From: Rhizophagus irregularis
Taxonomy: Eukaryota; Glomeromycota; Glomeromycetes; Glomerales; Glomeraceae
Assembly: GCF_026210795.1 (NCBI RefSeq)
Contig: NC_089441.1
Coordinates: 744,001 to 808,000, forward strand
Length of the DNA: 64,000 bases
Direction: 5' to 3'
Shown here: piece by piece, positions 12,960-24,200 of the stretch
Layout of the letters: every line of letters starts with the position of its first letter
How positions within the stretch are numbered: the stretch's first letter is position 1
The notes under the pieces: generated by a model
The model's database searches: none
Seen by the model: the letters and a program-made list of their open reading frames with translations, nothing else
What the model was told of the DNA's origin: nothing
Made by a program: the position numbers and the translations under genes

Positions 12960-13353
12960 AGGAATTAATTACTTATAACACGACAAATTGTATAACGCAG
13001 CAAATTAAATTGATAATCAACTTCTTTTTTGCTCCATCCATTATATTATCAATAGGACCTTTTTAATTATCTCTTATCGAAGTTTTTAGCAATTAATGAA
13101 CATTAGCCAACCAAAACCATCGAATATCTAACTTGTTTATATACCGAATCTACAAATCAAAATTTCAAAAAATTTTTTCCTATTATAAAGGTCGAGAACT
13201 GACTATATCGATTTTAATTAGCTTAGAACTTGTTACAGCATTAAATTTAATTGTATTTTAATATGAGAACTGAAACTATAATTGAGCATATCATTCTAAT
13301 ACAAAATTTTAAACCATGTGAATTTTAATGCTGCTGATCAACTTGGTGATATC
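12960..13353. repeat. Orphan duplicate of the kinase-gene 5' flanking region
   Basis: This stretch is collinear with 28140-28640, the sequence just upstream of the intact kinase at 28791. Shared words include GACAAATTGT.TAA.GCA, AATATCTAACTTGTTTAT, ATACCGAATCTACAAATCAAA, TATAAAGGTCGAGAAC, TTAGAACTTGT and TGATCAA.TTGGT. No kinase coding sequence follows. The hAT-type element at 13354 is inserted into it, so it is a promoter fragment without its gene, or the remains of a lost copy. Confidence 0.7.
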
Positions 13354-14286
13354 TAGAGCTCCGAATGGGTCAGGTCAGGTCAGGTTAATTGATAAACCTG
13401 ACCTGAAATTTTTTTTCAGGTCAGGTCAGGTCAGGTTATATCAGGTTGTCTGTTTGACCTGACCTGACCTGAAACCTGAAAATTTTCAGGACTATTTTTA
13501 TTAAAGTATTGAAAAAAAATGGTACAAAACTTTTTTTTTAATATAATATTATGAAAAAAAAACGTTTTTGCAACGTTTTTTATTAAAATATTGAAAAAAA
13601 ATATTGCAAAACGTTTTTTTAATATAACATTATGAAAAAAATGTTTTCGCAACGTTATTATTGAAATATCAAAAAAAAAACGTTACGAAACATTTTTTTA
13701 ATATAATATTATGAAAAAACGTTTTCGCAACGTTTTTTCTCGAAATATTGCGATTCAACATTTTTATATTAAAATCATATAAAAAAGTGAATCCCAATAC
13801 TGCAATTCACTTTTTTATATTGATTTTGTATAAAAAAAGTGAGTTGCGGTATTGCGATTCACTTTTTTTATATAGAATTAATATAAAAAAGTGAATCGCA
13901 ATATCGCAACTCACTTTTATTATATAAAATCTATATAAAAAAGTGAATCGCAATACCGCAACTCACTTTTTTTATACAAAATCAATATAAAAAAGTGAAT
14001 CGCAATACCGCAACTCACTTTTTTTATATAGAATCTATATAAAAAAGTGAATCGCAATACTGCAACTCACTTTTATTATATAAAATCAATATAAAAAAGT
14101 GAATCGCAATACTGCAACTCACTTTTATTATATAGTAGAATCAATAGTTTCAGGTCAACAGGTCAATCAGGTCAGGTCAATCTTCATACCTGACCTGAAT
14201 TTTTTTTAAAAATCTCATACCTGACCTGAATTTCAGGTCAGGTCAGGTCAGGTTACCTGAATTTGGCTGACCTGTTCGGAGCTCTA
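13354..14286. mobile_element. Non-autonomous hAT-type element, 933 bp, with internal palindromic satellite
   Basis: The ends TAGAGCTCCGAA and TTCGGAGCTCTA are perfect inverted repeats. They are flanked by an exact 8 bp duplication, GTGATATC (13346-13353 and 14287-14294), the size typical of hAT transposons. Next to both ends are tandem TCAGG/CCTGA words (GGTCAGGTCAGGTC). The centre holds about 5 tandem copies of a 65-70 bp unit that is itself palindromic: AAAAAGTGAATCGCAATA..GCAACTCACTTTT. Further out, ATAT..GAAAAAACGTTTT units repeat at 13500-13740. No transposase is encoded. Its target is the orphan kinase 5' region. Confidence 0.9.
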
Positions 14287-14294
14287 GTGATATC

Positions 14295-16076
14295 TAATGA
14301 AACAGATACAAAACGGGAAGCCTGAATAATAATTAATAATATACTTAAATCGCAAATTAAAGTACATTTTTGAGATCAATATTGAACATATTGATTAGTC
14401 ATTAATAATTTTATTATTTTAATGGTACGAGTTAGTACCAAAGCAGTAAGTATATTTCCCGATCTATGGGTTCCCGGATGGAAAAAAATTTGTTTTGAGT
14501 TCTCCAAAAGGACGAAAAAAAAAAATTCTAAAATAATCAAATGGGAGATCAGCGATCACCATAGTAAGAATCTACAACTGAATATGCTTAAAAATACAAC
14601 TTAACAATAATATTGTTTTGCATCAATATTAGTATCTCGTTGTTTTGAATCATATAGAGAATAAATAATCAAAACAAACTATTCTAATGATTTTCGTTGT
14701 GGAATTAGTTTTTAATTCAATAATTTCTTTTTTTGAGTTAAATGTGTTTTCTTGTTGAATGGTTGCAAGTTGTGAACTTGTGATCTATGATCATAAATCT
14801 CCTTTTTTAAGTAAATCTACTTTACTATTTTGTTTTTGTGAATTATAATCGAAGTTGGTGAATATAATTCAGAAATATGTACAGAAATTCTTTAGCTAAT
14901 TTATTTTTTAAATGTTCTTTTTAATCGATTCTTTAAAAAAATGCTCAAAATACAAAGGATATAATTAAGTTCTGATAGTAAAATATGAGGAAATTTTAGG
15001 ATTTTGAACGAATCTTAATTCAATTACTCGTTCCCAAATTTGTACTTAGCTCGTTTTGTAAATAATCATTTTAAATAAGAGATATCAAAAGCTTTTCTGG
15101 AATTAAAGAAAAATTTGGGTGATTTGAATATTATAACCAGTTTTTTAAATATTAAATCAAAAAAGAATCATTTTTGAAACTTGTCTGATATATTAAATCA
15201 AAATAATTTTTCCATTAGTAATTAGCGGTACCTAAAATTTTAATTATATCTGGAGTATCATATTTCTTCAGAGAAATTCTTCCCATAAATATACTTAGGA
15301 AAATTATACTACAATAAATCAAAACCAAAAAAAAAATAATGAACTATTTAACTATTTATAGTTCTTAATACCTTAAAATTATTTGAAAAATTTTAGATGA
15401 TGCAATTGATAATTTAACGTGCGCTAAATATTTTTTACATAGTGGTTATTACCAATTGAACTTCAATTGTAATATTACAATATTCTTTATCGTTTAGAAT
15501 AACCATTACAACTATTATAATTAAATTTAAAATTTTAAAATTGAAAGAGTTGAAAATGAATTACCAATTAACCTTTGTAAATCAGGCAGTTAAAGCCTAT
15601 AAACTGTAATTAAATAATTTAAAAAATCCTTTAATAATAAAAGAATAAATTACTATCCAATTGTTTTTAAAGATCATTTATAAGTTGAATAATGTTAAAG
15701 TAAATACAGAAAAAATTAATATAAAAAAGGACGTGAGAAAAATCATGTGACCACTGTAGTGCCAGAATTCACCATAACATATAATTAACCACGAAAGTGG
15801 TAGGCAACTCAAAACCGAACTAATGGAAAAGTAACAATCACATGACCTTAAACAATAATAACGATTACACCAACAGGATAATCATTTAGCCGGATGATCG
15901 ACAAGAGGTACCAGACCCGATGATCAATCAAGGAACTAATGATCGGCATGCAAATCATTTGATCTGATGATCAATTGACCGGATAGTACCACCAAGAAGA
16001 TCATTTAACCGAATAGTAGCACAGCCAAGGAGTAGGAGTCATGTGAAATATTTAGTGTAGCATAAATAACATAATG
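14295..16076. other. Intergenic region with an old dispersed repeat
   Basis: No convincing gene. A 60-codon open frame at 14422-14604 has no recognised domain and no homologous context, and was not accepted. The dispersed repeat at 15755-16060 is listed separately. Confidence 0.5.
15755..16060. repeat. Dispersed repeat, copy 2 (shared with 4918-5110)
   Basis: It is collinear with the copy at 4.9-5.1 kb (AATTCACCATAA, GTGGTAGG, ATCACATGACC). It continues into a series of GATGATC(A/G)..C.GGAT words that look like a degenerate short tandem repeat. Non-coding. Confidence 0.55.
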
Positions 16077-16265
16077 GTGTAGTTAGCCGAAAAATTCAGC
16101 CGAAGGCGCAGTAAATTTTCGGCTAACAACACCCAGCCGAAAAAAATTCATGTTGATCTAGAATATTTTATTGAATATTTTATTGGTTCAACATCTACTA
16201 TTTTCGGCTGAATATTTTCGTCTAACTACACTTTTTTTAAATAATAGTGTAGTTAGCCGAAATAT
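16077..16265. mobile_element. MITE with GTGTAGTTAGCCGAA ends, plus a third solo end
   Basis: GTGTAGTTAGCCGAAAA at 16077 and its reverse complement ending at 16231 bound a 155 bp foldback element with more GCCGAAAA words inside. A third copy of the same terminus begins at 16247 in the same direction as the first, with no partner nearby. It is either a truncated neighbour or a second element cut by deletion. No target duplication could be fixed. It lies immediately 3' of the OTU-transposase gene. Confidence 0.65.
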
Positions 16266-16478
16266 TTAACCAGGAGTGCAAGAAACGCCAATATATAATA
16301 TTCCAGGAGACCAAATCGAATCAACAAGACAAGGAGGAACATCAATTTTATATATATTTAATATATTTAACCTATTTAATTTATAAAATATATAAAATTT
16401 TATAATCATTTATACTTTATTAAGCTATAATAAATGTTCAAACAAAATTTATTTTAATTACATTATTATTCAATTTAA

Positions 16479-19400
16479 TTATGCCACAAATGCCTTACTT
16501 TCAGTTTGTTTCTCAATCCATAATTTAATAGCATCTCTCGTCAATGCATTAGCAGGTAATTCAGATCTTTTAACAATTTTAGAAACAGCTGATTGTCCAA
16601 ATCCAATTTGTGATTTAGCTAATTCACAAATTTCATCAGCAGCAATTTGTTGTGTAATACCTTTAAAAGAATTTTTACGCTTTTGAAATGCTTCAACAAA
16701 TCCATTTGCTATTATTTGATCCTCTAGTGATACTTTTGTTTCTTTCCATTGTTCAATAGGATCATCATCTTTAATTTCATTTAACCTTTGTTTTTTATTT
16801 GGCTGAGAGCTTTTTACATATTTTCGTGATCTTTATATTTAATATTATTATATTAGTAATCTAAATTAAATATAGCAAATAAAGAAATATCAATCTTACC
16901 TATTATTTATTAATTTATCAGCAACTAATAGTTGATTGGCTTTAAGTGCATTAGTTCTTTCATATAGATATTTATCAAGATCCAGGTTACGTTGCTTTAT
17001 ATCATAATGCTTTATAATTTTATTCTCAACTTCAATTGTTGCTGTAGTTTTCCTTGATCTTTCTCTTATTTGAGTCACAACATTACTCCATAAAACTAAA
17101 GTCTTCCACCATGTATTTTTTAAATATTGTTGTAGATTTATATTAAAAAAAGGATTATGAATATCATTAATATCAGTTGTTACTGTTGATATTTTTAAAT
17201 TTATTATTGGAAATATACAGTATAATTATTTGTATCATCTTTGAAAATTTGAAGAATTACTTCATTATTAAAGGTATATTTCCAGTAAAATTGTTGAAAT
17301 TCATTATTTTGGTTACTATTTTGCAATGAATTTTCATAGATTTCTGAAATAATATTGGAATCATCTTTATCTAATAAATTATCCAAATCTGAAATTTCTG
17401 TAAATGCATCTTCATTAAAATCATAATCTAAATTCAAGGTAACAAGATTGCTAATTTTTGAAATATCAATTTCAAGATCCTGTAATTTTAAAGTTTTCTG
17501 TTCCAAAATCCAATGCCATAATCTTGCTTTTATTTCTGCATTATAGAGTGTTTCTTGAATTCGTACATTATTCCAAATTTTCATTGCAAATTTAGATAAC
17601 AACTTCTTGTCACAACATTTACATTGACATGATATTACAAACTTTTTATCTTTTACATATTGACATACAGCTCTAATTGAATGACCATAACACCATGCAA
17701 TAATTACTTTTGAATTATCATGTTCTTTTTTTCATACAAATCATTCAACATCCTTTTTATATATTCAGCATAACTTTCATTATTGTATGCATGAAGGCAA
17801 GCCAATAAAATATTTTTTCCACAATCAGCATTAATCAAAAATGGAATAACATTAAATCCATAAATTCTTTTTTCTTCACTTCTTAAAGTGCGAAGATAAT
17901 TTTCTAAATTAGATGCAGTCAAATCATTTGTAATTATTTCAAAAATATTAATAATAGGAGCATCTAATCCAGATCCTGAGTTCATTGACATCAAAGCATT
18001 TAAAATTCTTGGTTCCGATTGTGATAACATTGTATTAGAATGAGTTGAAATTAAATACTTTGGTAGAGATCTATAATAATTAAGCATATATCAGTAAATT
18101 CATCAAACTAACTGAAATAAGTATATATTATAAGTTCATTATTTACCTTACAAGAGAACCTGTATAATCTATAAATACCCCAGGATCATTTCCAGCATAC
18201 ATGTGATAATAACAAAGTGAAGCTTCATTCAATAAAAAAATTGACAATGGTACAGTTTTTATGGGTGGTTGAATATATCCCCACATTTTTATTTTCTTTG
18301 CAGCCTCCTCTCCATTTTCAAAAATATATTGTGACTTATGAGTTTCATTAATGCTAGCAATTGCTATATGAATTCGTTCAATTATTGATTTTTTGGGCTT
18401 AATTTGAGCTGATAAAGTTTTAGCTGCACTTGCAGTTGGAACATTTTGTCTATTTCCTGTAAAACGAGATTCTGAAGAAATATTATTTAATGCATATTGT
18501 CGTAATTGTCTTGGATATAATTTATCGCTTATCATTTTTATAGCACTTTCTTTTCTTGCATACCCACGTAATTGACCATAGGATTTTCCTTGTTCATGTT
18601 GGCAAATATTTTTCTCTTTATTAAAATTAACTATAATGTGAATAATTTCTTTTTCAAGAAATAATTCTTGTTTATTAATTTTTACTGAAAAAGTTGACCT
18701 ATCTTTATCTCTATTCCCATAACATCCCTGACAATATAAATCCAATACTAGCATTTTAGAATAAAAATCTTTATGAGTTTTTCTAATAGCAACTGCTATT
18801 TGTGGTGGAAAATTCTTATTATTTTTTAACAAAGATACTATTTCATAAACTGACTCATCAGTTTGTTTCCATTTGAAATGTGTTTCATCATTAATAAGAA
18901 TAATATCCACAAAATCCCTTAAAACTTGAGACCTTGGTAATTCAATTGTAAAATCTTTAGCTGCTTCATAACAAATCAGATCACCTTTTAAAGTAGAGTT
19001 AGGAATTTTACTAACATCAGTATGTGTTAATAAACCAACTAATTTGCTAGTATTATCTAAAGTAATGTTATTGAAATCAGAATTAACATTATAATCTTCA
19101 GAATAAACATTTTCTTTTACATTAGAATCACTATTTTGATTATCAAGTAAAATATTTTCCTCATAATTTGTGTTGATAATATCTTTAATATTCATCCTAG
19201 AATCACTATTTTGATTATCAAGTAAAATATTTTCCTCATAATTTGTGTTGGTAATGCCTTTAATATTCATCTTAGAATCACTATTTTGATTATTAAGTAA
19301 AATATTTTCCTCATAATTTGTGTTGATAATATCTTTAATATTCATTTCAGAATCAATGTTTTGATCTTCAAACAATGTACTTTCATCATTTACTATAGTA

Positions 19401-20404
19401 CTAGTATCAGAGTCAAAATTTGGGTCTTCAAAAAAAGTGCTTTCTTCAAAATTAAAATCAAAATTAATTGGATAATTAACAGTAGATTTATTCTAACAAA
19501 AAGTTAATTATTATTAGTGAATTATATATAAAATGTATAATACAAAATTTTAATTAAATAAAATAATTACCTTCAAATAGCAACCAACAAAATGATTAGG
19601 TGCAAAATAGTTAGAAGATAATAGCTTCTTGGCTTTTTTTTCATTTACTCCACCTACAGACCATAATACAGCAATTGCAACATCATATTTTTGTTTTCTA
19701 GGTTCAATGATTCGTGTAAAACCTCTTAATAATGGTGAGTTTATTGGAGAATAAATTGACTGTATTGGTCTTTCTAATACTGAAGCTAAACCATATAGAG
19801 CACCTAATGGACTCCATGCTCCTATACGACACATTTCCATAATCTCAGCAACAAATGGTGCAATATTTCTATATTCTGGTTGCTGATATCTCTTATTATT
19901 TGCTTTTGAAAATGCTCTATCTGAATACGAATAATCTTTTTCAAAAACTTCTAAGACAAGATATTCATCAGCATATGCCATCAACTCTAATATTGTAGAT
20001 AGACGAAGTTGTGTTGATAAAGAGTTTTCGTGAATAAAAAAATAGGATACTGCATTATATAAGCAATTTCCATCAGCAGTTGTATCAGCACATATATAAC
20101 CATTAAATTCATCTGGTAATAATAAACATGCACCTTCATCTATAACTATACCCTCAGATATATAAACATCTACATATGAAAGATCACAAGATAAAATTTG
20201 AATTTTTTTATGCTTTTGTCCATAAGACATTATCTCACTTAAACTTGGTAATTTGGCAAGAAATTTTCTAGTTTTAGTTAAAAGTTGTTTAGTGGAAATG
20301 GAATCCATAATTAAGTGAAAAATTTCAGTAAATTTAGCAAATTTGATAACAAAGAAAAAAAGTTTATGAAAAAAAAAATTATCTTTGATTATATTTAAAT
20401 CCAT
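16479..20404 (-). pseudogene. OTU-protease / MULE-like transposase gene, two frameshifts
   Basis: Exons (minus): 20404-19571 (probable true start ATG at 20308), 19492-18147, 18070-16900 and 16830-16479. Exon 1 has an OTU-like cysteine protease: D-G-N-C-L-Y-N-A holds the catalytic Cys and PNHFVGCY the likely His. Exon 2 carries three about 27-residue repeats (MNIKDIINTNYEENILL), then the start of a MULE/vertnin-like nuclease (VFIDYTGSLVR, probable first Asp). Exon 3 has a second Asp region (INADCGKNILL) and a WCYGHSIRAV C-x2-H motif. Exon 4 ends with a helix-turn-helix-like segment (QIAADEICELAKSQIGFGQS). Exon 3 needs two 1-nt shifts, one in a 7-T run near 17725-17731 and one near 17210-17220. 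With both corrected every phase closes, so loss is recent or an assembly error. Transposition or domestication are both possible origins. Confidence 0.75.
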
Positions 20405-20767
20405 TTTATTGAATATTTTCCATGTCTATAATATAATTTCCGCGTCTATAATATAATTTTCCGCGTCTATAATATAATTTTCCGCGTCTATAATATAATT
20501 TTCCCATAGCTATAATTAACCATGCAGATCATTAGAATTGTTAGAACTAATTCAAATCAATATTTAATTTTTTAAAAAGAAAACCAAAAAATTTAAAAAT
20601 TATTTACAAGCAAATATTAAAATTACACATTTTAAAGAAACAATTTTACACCAAACAATACCATTTAATAATTGACGATTCTGTATTACATAAATTAATA
20701 TTATCAAGAAAAGTATATTATTTATTATTATTGTAATAATTACATAATATTTACCGTTAAATAATAA
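20405..20767. promoter_or_regulatory. 5' flank of the OTU gene with a 20-21 bp minisatellite
   Basis: At 20413-20519 a unit like ATTTTCCGCGTCTATAATAT is repeated about five times, the outer copies degenerate. It begins within 10 bp of the first ATG of the minus-strand OTU/transposase frame. Each unit contains a TATA-like TATAATATA word, so it may act as a repeated core promoter. This is inferred from position only. Nothing else is seen up to the kinase modules. Confidence 0.4.
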
Positions 20768-23700
20768 TGGCCACTTATTAAGAAGTATAGTTTGAGTGAA
20801 AGTTATTATACAAGAGATTCAAATAAAGTAATTTCTTTAAAATGTTTGCATAATTTAAAGGAATCCATTGATTCTTTAATAAGTGAGGTATGAAATTTCT
20901 TTAAATATTTAAATACTTTTCTTAATTAGTATATTTACTATTTTCTTTTATTTATAATTAGGCTAAAAAATATCCAACAGAACATAATAAATTTCAAGCA
21001 TTATATGGAATATCTCAAAATCCCAATACAGTGGATTATATTTTGGTTCAAAATAATTTTATGAACTTAACAAGTTGGACCAGTGGAAATGAAAAAATTG
21101 ATGATTTTATTCAAGAAAGGCAATTAAAATTAAAATTTGATAACTATGATGATATAATCTTTGAATGGATACCATACAATCAGTTTAATGAAATTAAAGA
21201 AACAGAAAAAAATAAACTTATTACATTATATTCAGCAATATGGAAGGATGGTCCACTTATTAAGAATCAAAGTTTGGGTGTAAGTTACCATACAAGAGAT
21301 TCAAATAAAGTAGTTTCATTAAAATGTTTGCATAATTTAAAAGAATCCATTGATTCCTTAATAAATGAGGTATGAATTTCTTTAAATACTTAAATACTCG
21401 TTTTTAATTAGTATACTGTATTTACTAGTATTTCTTTTATTTATAATTAGGCTAAAAAATATCCAACAAAACATAATGCATTTCAAGCATTATATGGAAT
21501 ATCTCAAAATCCAGGTGCAGAGGATTATATTTTGGTTCAAAATAATTATTTATGGATAAGTGGAAATAAAAAAATTGATGATTTCATTCAAGAAAGTCAA
21601 TTAAAAATTAATAACTATAATGATATAGTACTTGAATGGATACCATACAATCAGTTTAATGAAATTAAAGAAATAGGCAAAAATAAACTTATAACAGTAT
21701 ATTCAGCAATATGGAAGGGTGGTCCATTACACAGAAAGAATCAGCAAGATAAAAATTATACCAGAGATTCAAATAAAGTAGTTTCTTTAAAATGTTTGCA
21801 TAATTTAAAGGAATCCATTGATTCCTTAATGAATGAAGTATGAAATTTCCTTAAATATTTAAATACTCTTTCTTAATTAGTATATTTACTATTTCTTTTG
21901 TTTATAATTAGGCTAAAAAATATCCAACAGAACATAATAAATTTCAAGCATTATATGGAATATCTCAAAATCCCAATATAATGGATTATATTTTGGTTCA
22001 AAATAATTTTATGAACTTAACAAGTTGGACCAGTGGAAATGAAAAAATTGATGATTTTATTCAAGAAAGGCAATTAAAATTAAGATTTGATAACTATGAT
22101 GATATAGTGCTTGAATGGATACCATACAATCAGTTTAATGAAATTAAAGAGACAGAAAAAAATAAACTTATTACATTATATTCAGCAATATGGAAGGATG
22201 GACCATTGTACTATTATAATAATAAGTATAAATATACAAGAGATTCAAATAAAGAAGTTGCTTTAAAATATTTGCATGATCCACAAAATTCTGTTGACTC
22301 CCTAATAAATGAGGTATGAAATTTCTTTAAATATTTAAATACTTTCTTTATAATTAGTATATTTACAATTTCTCTTATTTATAATTAGGCTGAAAAATAT
22401 TCAACAAAATATAAAGCATTTCAAGCATTATATGGAATATCTAAAAATCCAGATACAGAGCAATATATTTTTGTTCAAAAGAATTCTATAAACTTGACAA
22501 ATTGGATAAGTGGAAATGAAAAAATTGATGACTTTATTCAGGAAATGCAATTAAAATTCAATGACAAACATTATACAATATTTGAATGGATACCTTACAA
22601 TCAACTTAGCAAAATTAAGGAAATAGGTAAAAATGGACCTATTACTATATATTCAGCAATATGGAAGGATGGACCATTGTATTGTAATAATAAGTATAAA
22701 TATACAAGAGATTCAAATAAAGAAGTTGCTTTAAAATATTTGCATGATTCACAAAATTCTGTTGACTCTCTAATAAATGAGGTATAACATTATATTTTAA
22801 TAGTTATTTTTAATATTTACTATATTATATTTATCTCTTTTATTTATATTTAGGTGAAAAAATATTTGTCAAAAAAAATACTTGACAGAGTAATTTGTAA
22901 TATATATGGTATATCTCAAAATCCAAATACAAAAAATTATATTTTAATTCTGGCATGGGCAAGTGGAAATGAAAAAATTGATGATCTTATTCAAGAAATA
23001 CAATTACAAATAAATAATCATAGTGATAAAGTATTTGAATGGATATCATATAATCAGTTTAATAATATTAAGGAAATAGATAAAGGTGGATTTGCTACAG
23101 TATATTCTGCAAATTGGAAAGATGGTCCATTAGAATATAATACTGCTAACGAAGTATATAAAAGGAATCCGAATAGAGTAATTGCTTTAAAATGCTTGCA
23201 TAATTCACAGAATATTACCAATAAATTTTTAAATGAGGTATGAAATTTCTTTGATAATTGAAGTTCATTTTAGTAATAAATATGTTAGTTTAAGCATAAT
23301 ATAGTAATCATTATTTATTATAAATACATTTAACAGGTCAAAGAATACTCAATAAATAAAAGAAGTAATATTCTTAATGTACATGGAATATCTCAAAATC
23401 CAGATACAAAAGAATATATTATGGTTCTCCAATATGCAAAAGAAGGCAATTTTAATCATTGGATAAATAAAAACTATGAATATTTTAATTGGAAAAATAA
23501 ATTATCTGCATTGCTTGATATTATTAATGGTCTTAAAGAGATTCATCAAAAAAATATAGTTCATTGTGATATTCATACAGGAAATATATTATTTTTAAAT
23601 AATATAAATGTTTTTGGTAATTGCATATCAATTTCAGACATGGGATTATGTGGAGAAGTTGGTAATATAGATGAAACAAAAATTTATGGAGTTATGCCTT

Positions 23701-24200
23701 ACGTGGCTCCTGAAGTATTAAGAAGAAAGCCTTATACCCAAGAATCTGATATCTATAGTTTTGGTATGATAATGTATTTTGTAGCAACTGGAAGGCAACC
23801 TTTTTACAATCGTGCGCATGATAAGTTATTAGCATTAGATATTTGTGAAGGAGTTAGACCTGAAATAGATGAACTTGAAGCACCAAGTTGTTATATTGAT
23901 TTAATAAAAAAGTGTTTGGACTTAAATCCAAATAATAGGCCAAATAGTTTTAAAGTAAAGGAATTAATCATGTCATTTCATAAGTCATATGGAAGGGATT
24001 TTTTCATAGTAGAAAATGAAGATATTGAAATGCAATTCAAGAAAGCAGAAGAATATAGAAAAGCAAATCTTTCAATTATTAAAAATTATCAAATAACTAC
24101 CCATTCACAAGCTATATATACATCTCGATTACTTAATCCTTTTACAGAAGACCTTCCAGAATATGATGATAATTCCCAATGTTTAGATCAAGCAATCTAA
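20768..24200 (+). CDS. Kinase gene with tandemly repeated N-lobe exons and one full catalytic domain (5' end unclear)
   Basis: Exons: a 5'-truncated module at 20768-20887, then 20962-21369, 21451-21837, 21912-22313, 22389-22781, 22854-23237 and the final exon 23337-24200. All lengths are multiples of 3 and all introns are phase 0. Each repeated exon starts like a post-alpha-C segment (AKKYPTEHNKFQALYGISQNP) and continues into the S-G-N-E-K-I-D-D-F-I-Q-E lead-in and N-lobe. Only the last repeat has a proper glycine loop (DKGGFATVYSANW). Earlier ones read EKNKLITLYSAIW or GKNGPITIYSAIW, though most keep the beta-3 Lys (SLKCLHN/ALKYLHD). The last exon supplies HCDIHTGN, DMG (for DFG), APE and DIYSFGMIMY. 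The first module is blocked upstream by TAA and has no in-frame ATG, so the start is missing or lies in an unseen exon. Confidence 0.8.

Noticed and set aside
14422-14604. 60-codon plus-strand open frame
   Set aside because: No domain, no homologous copy in the window, no splice context; length is expected by chance.
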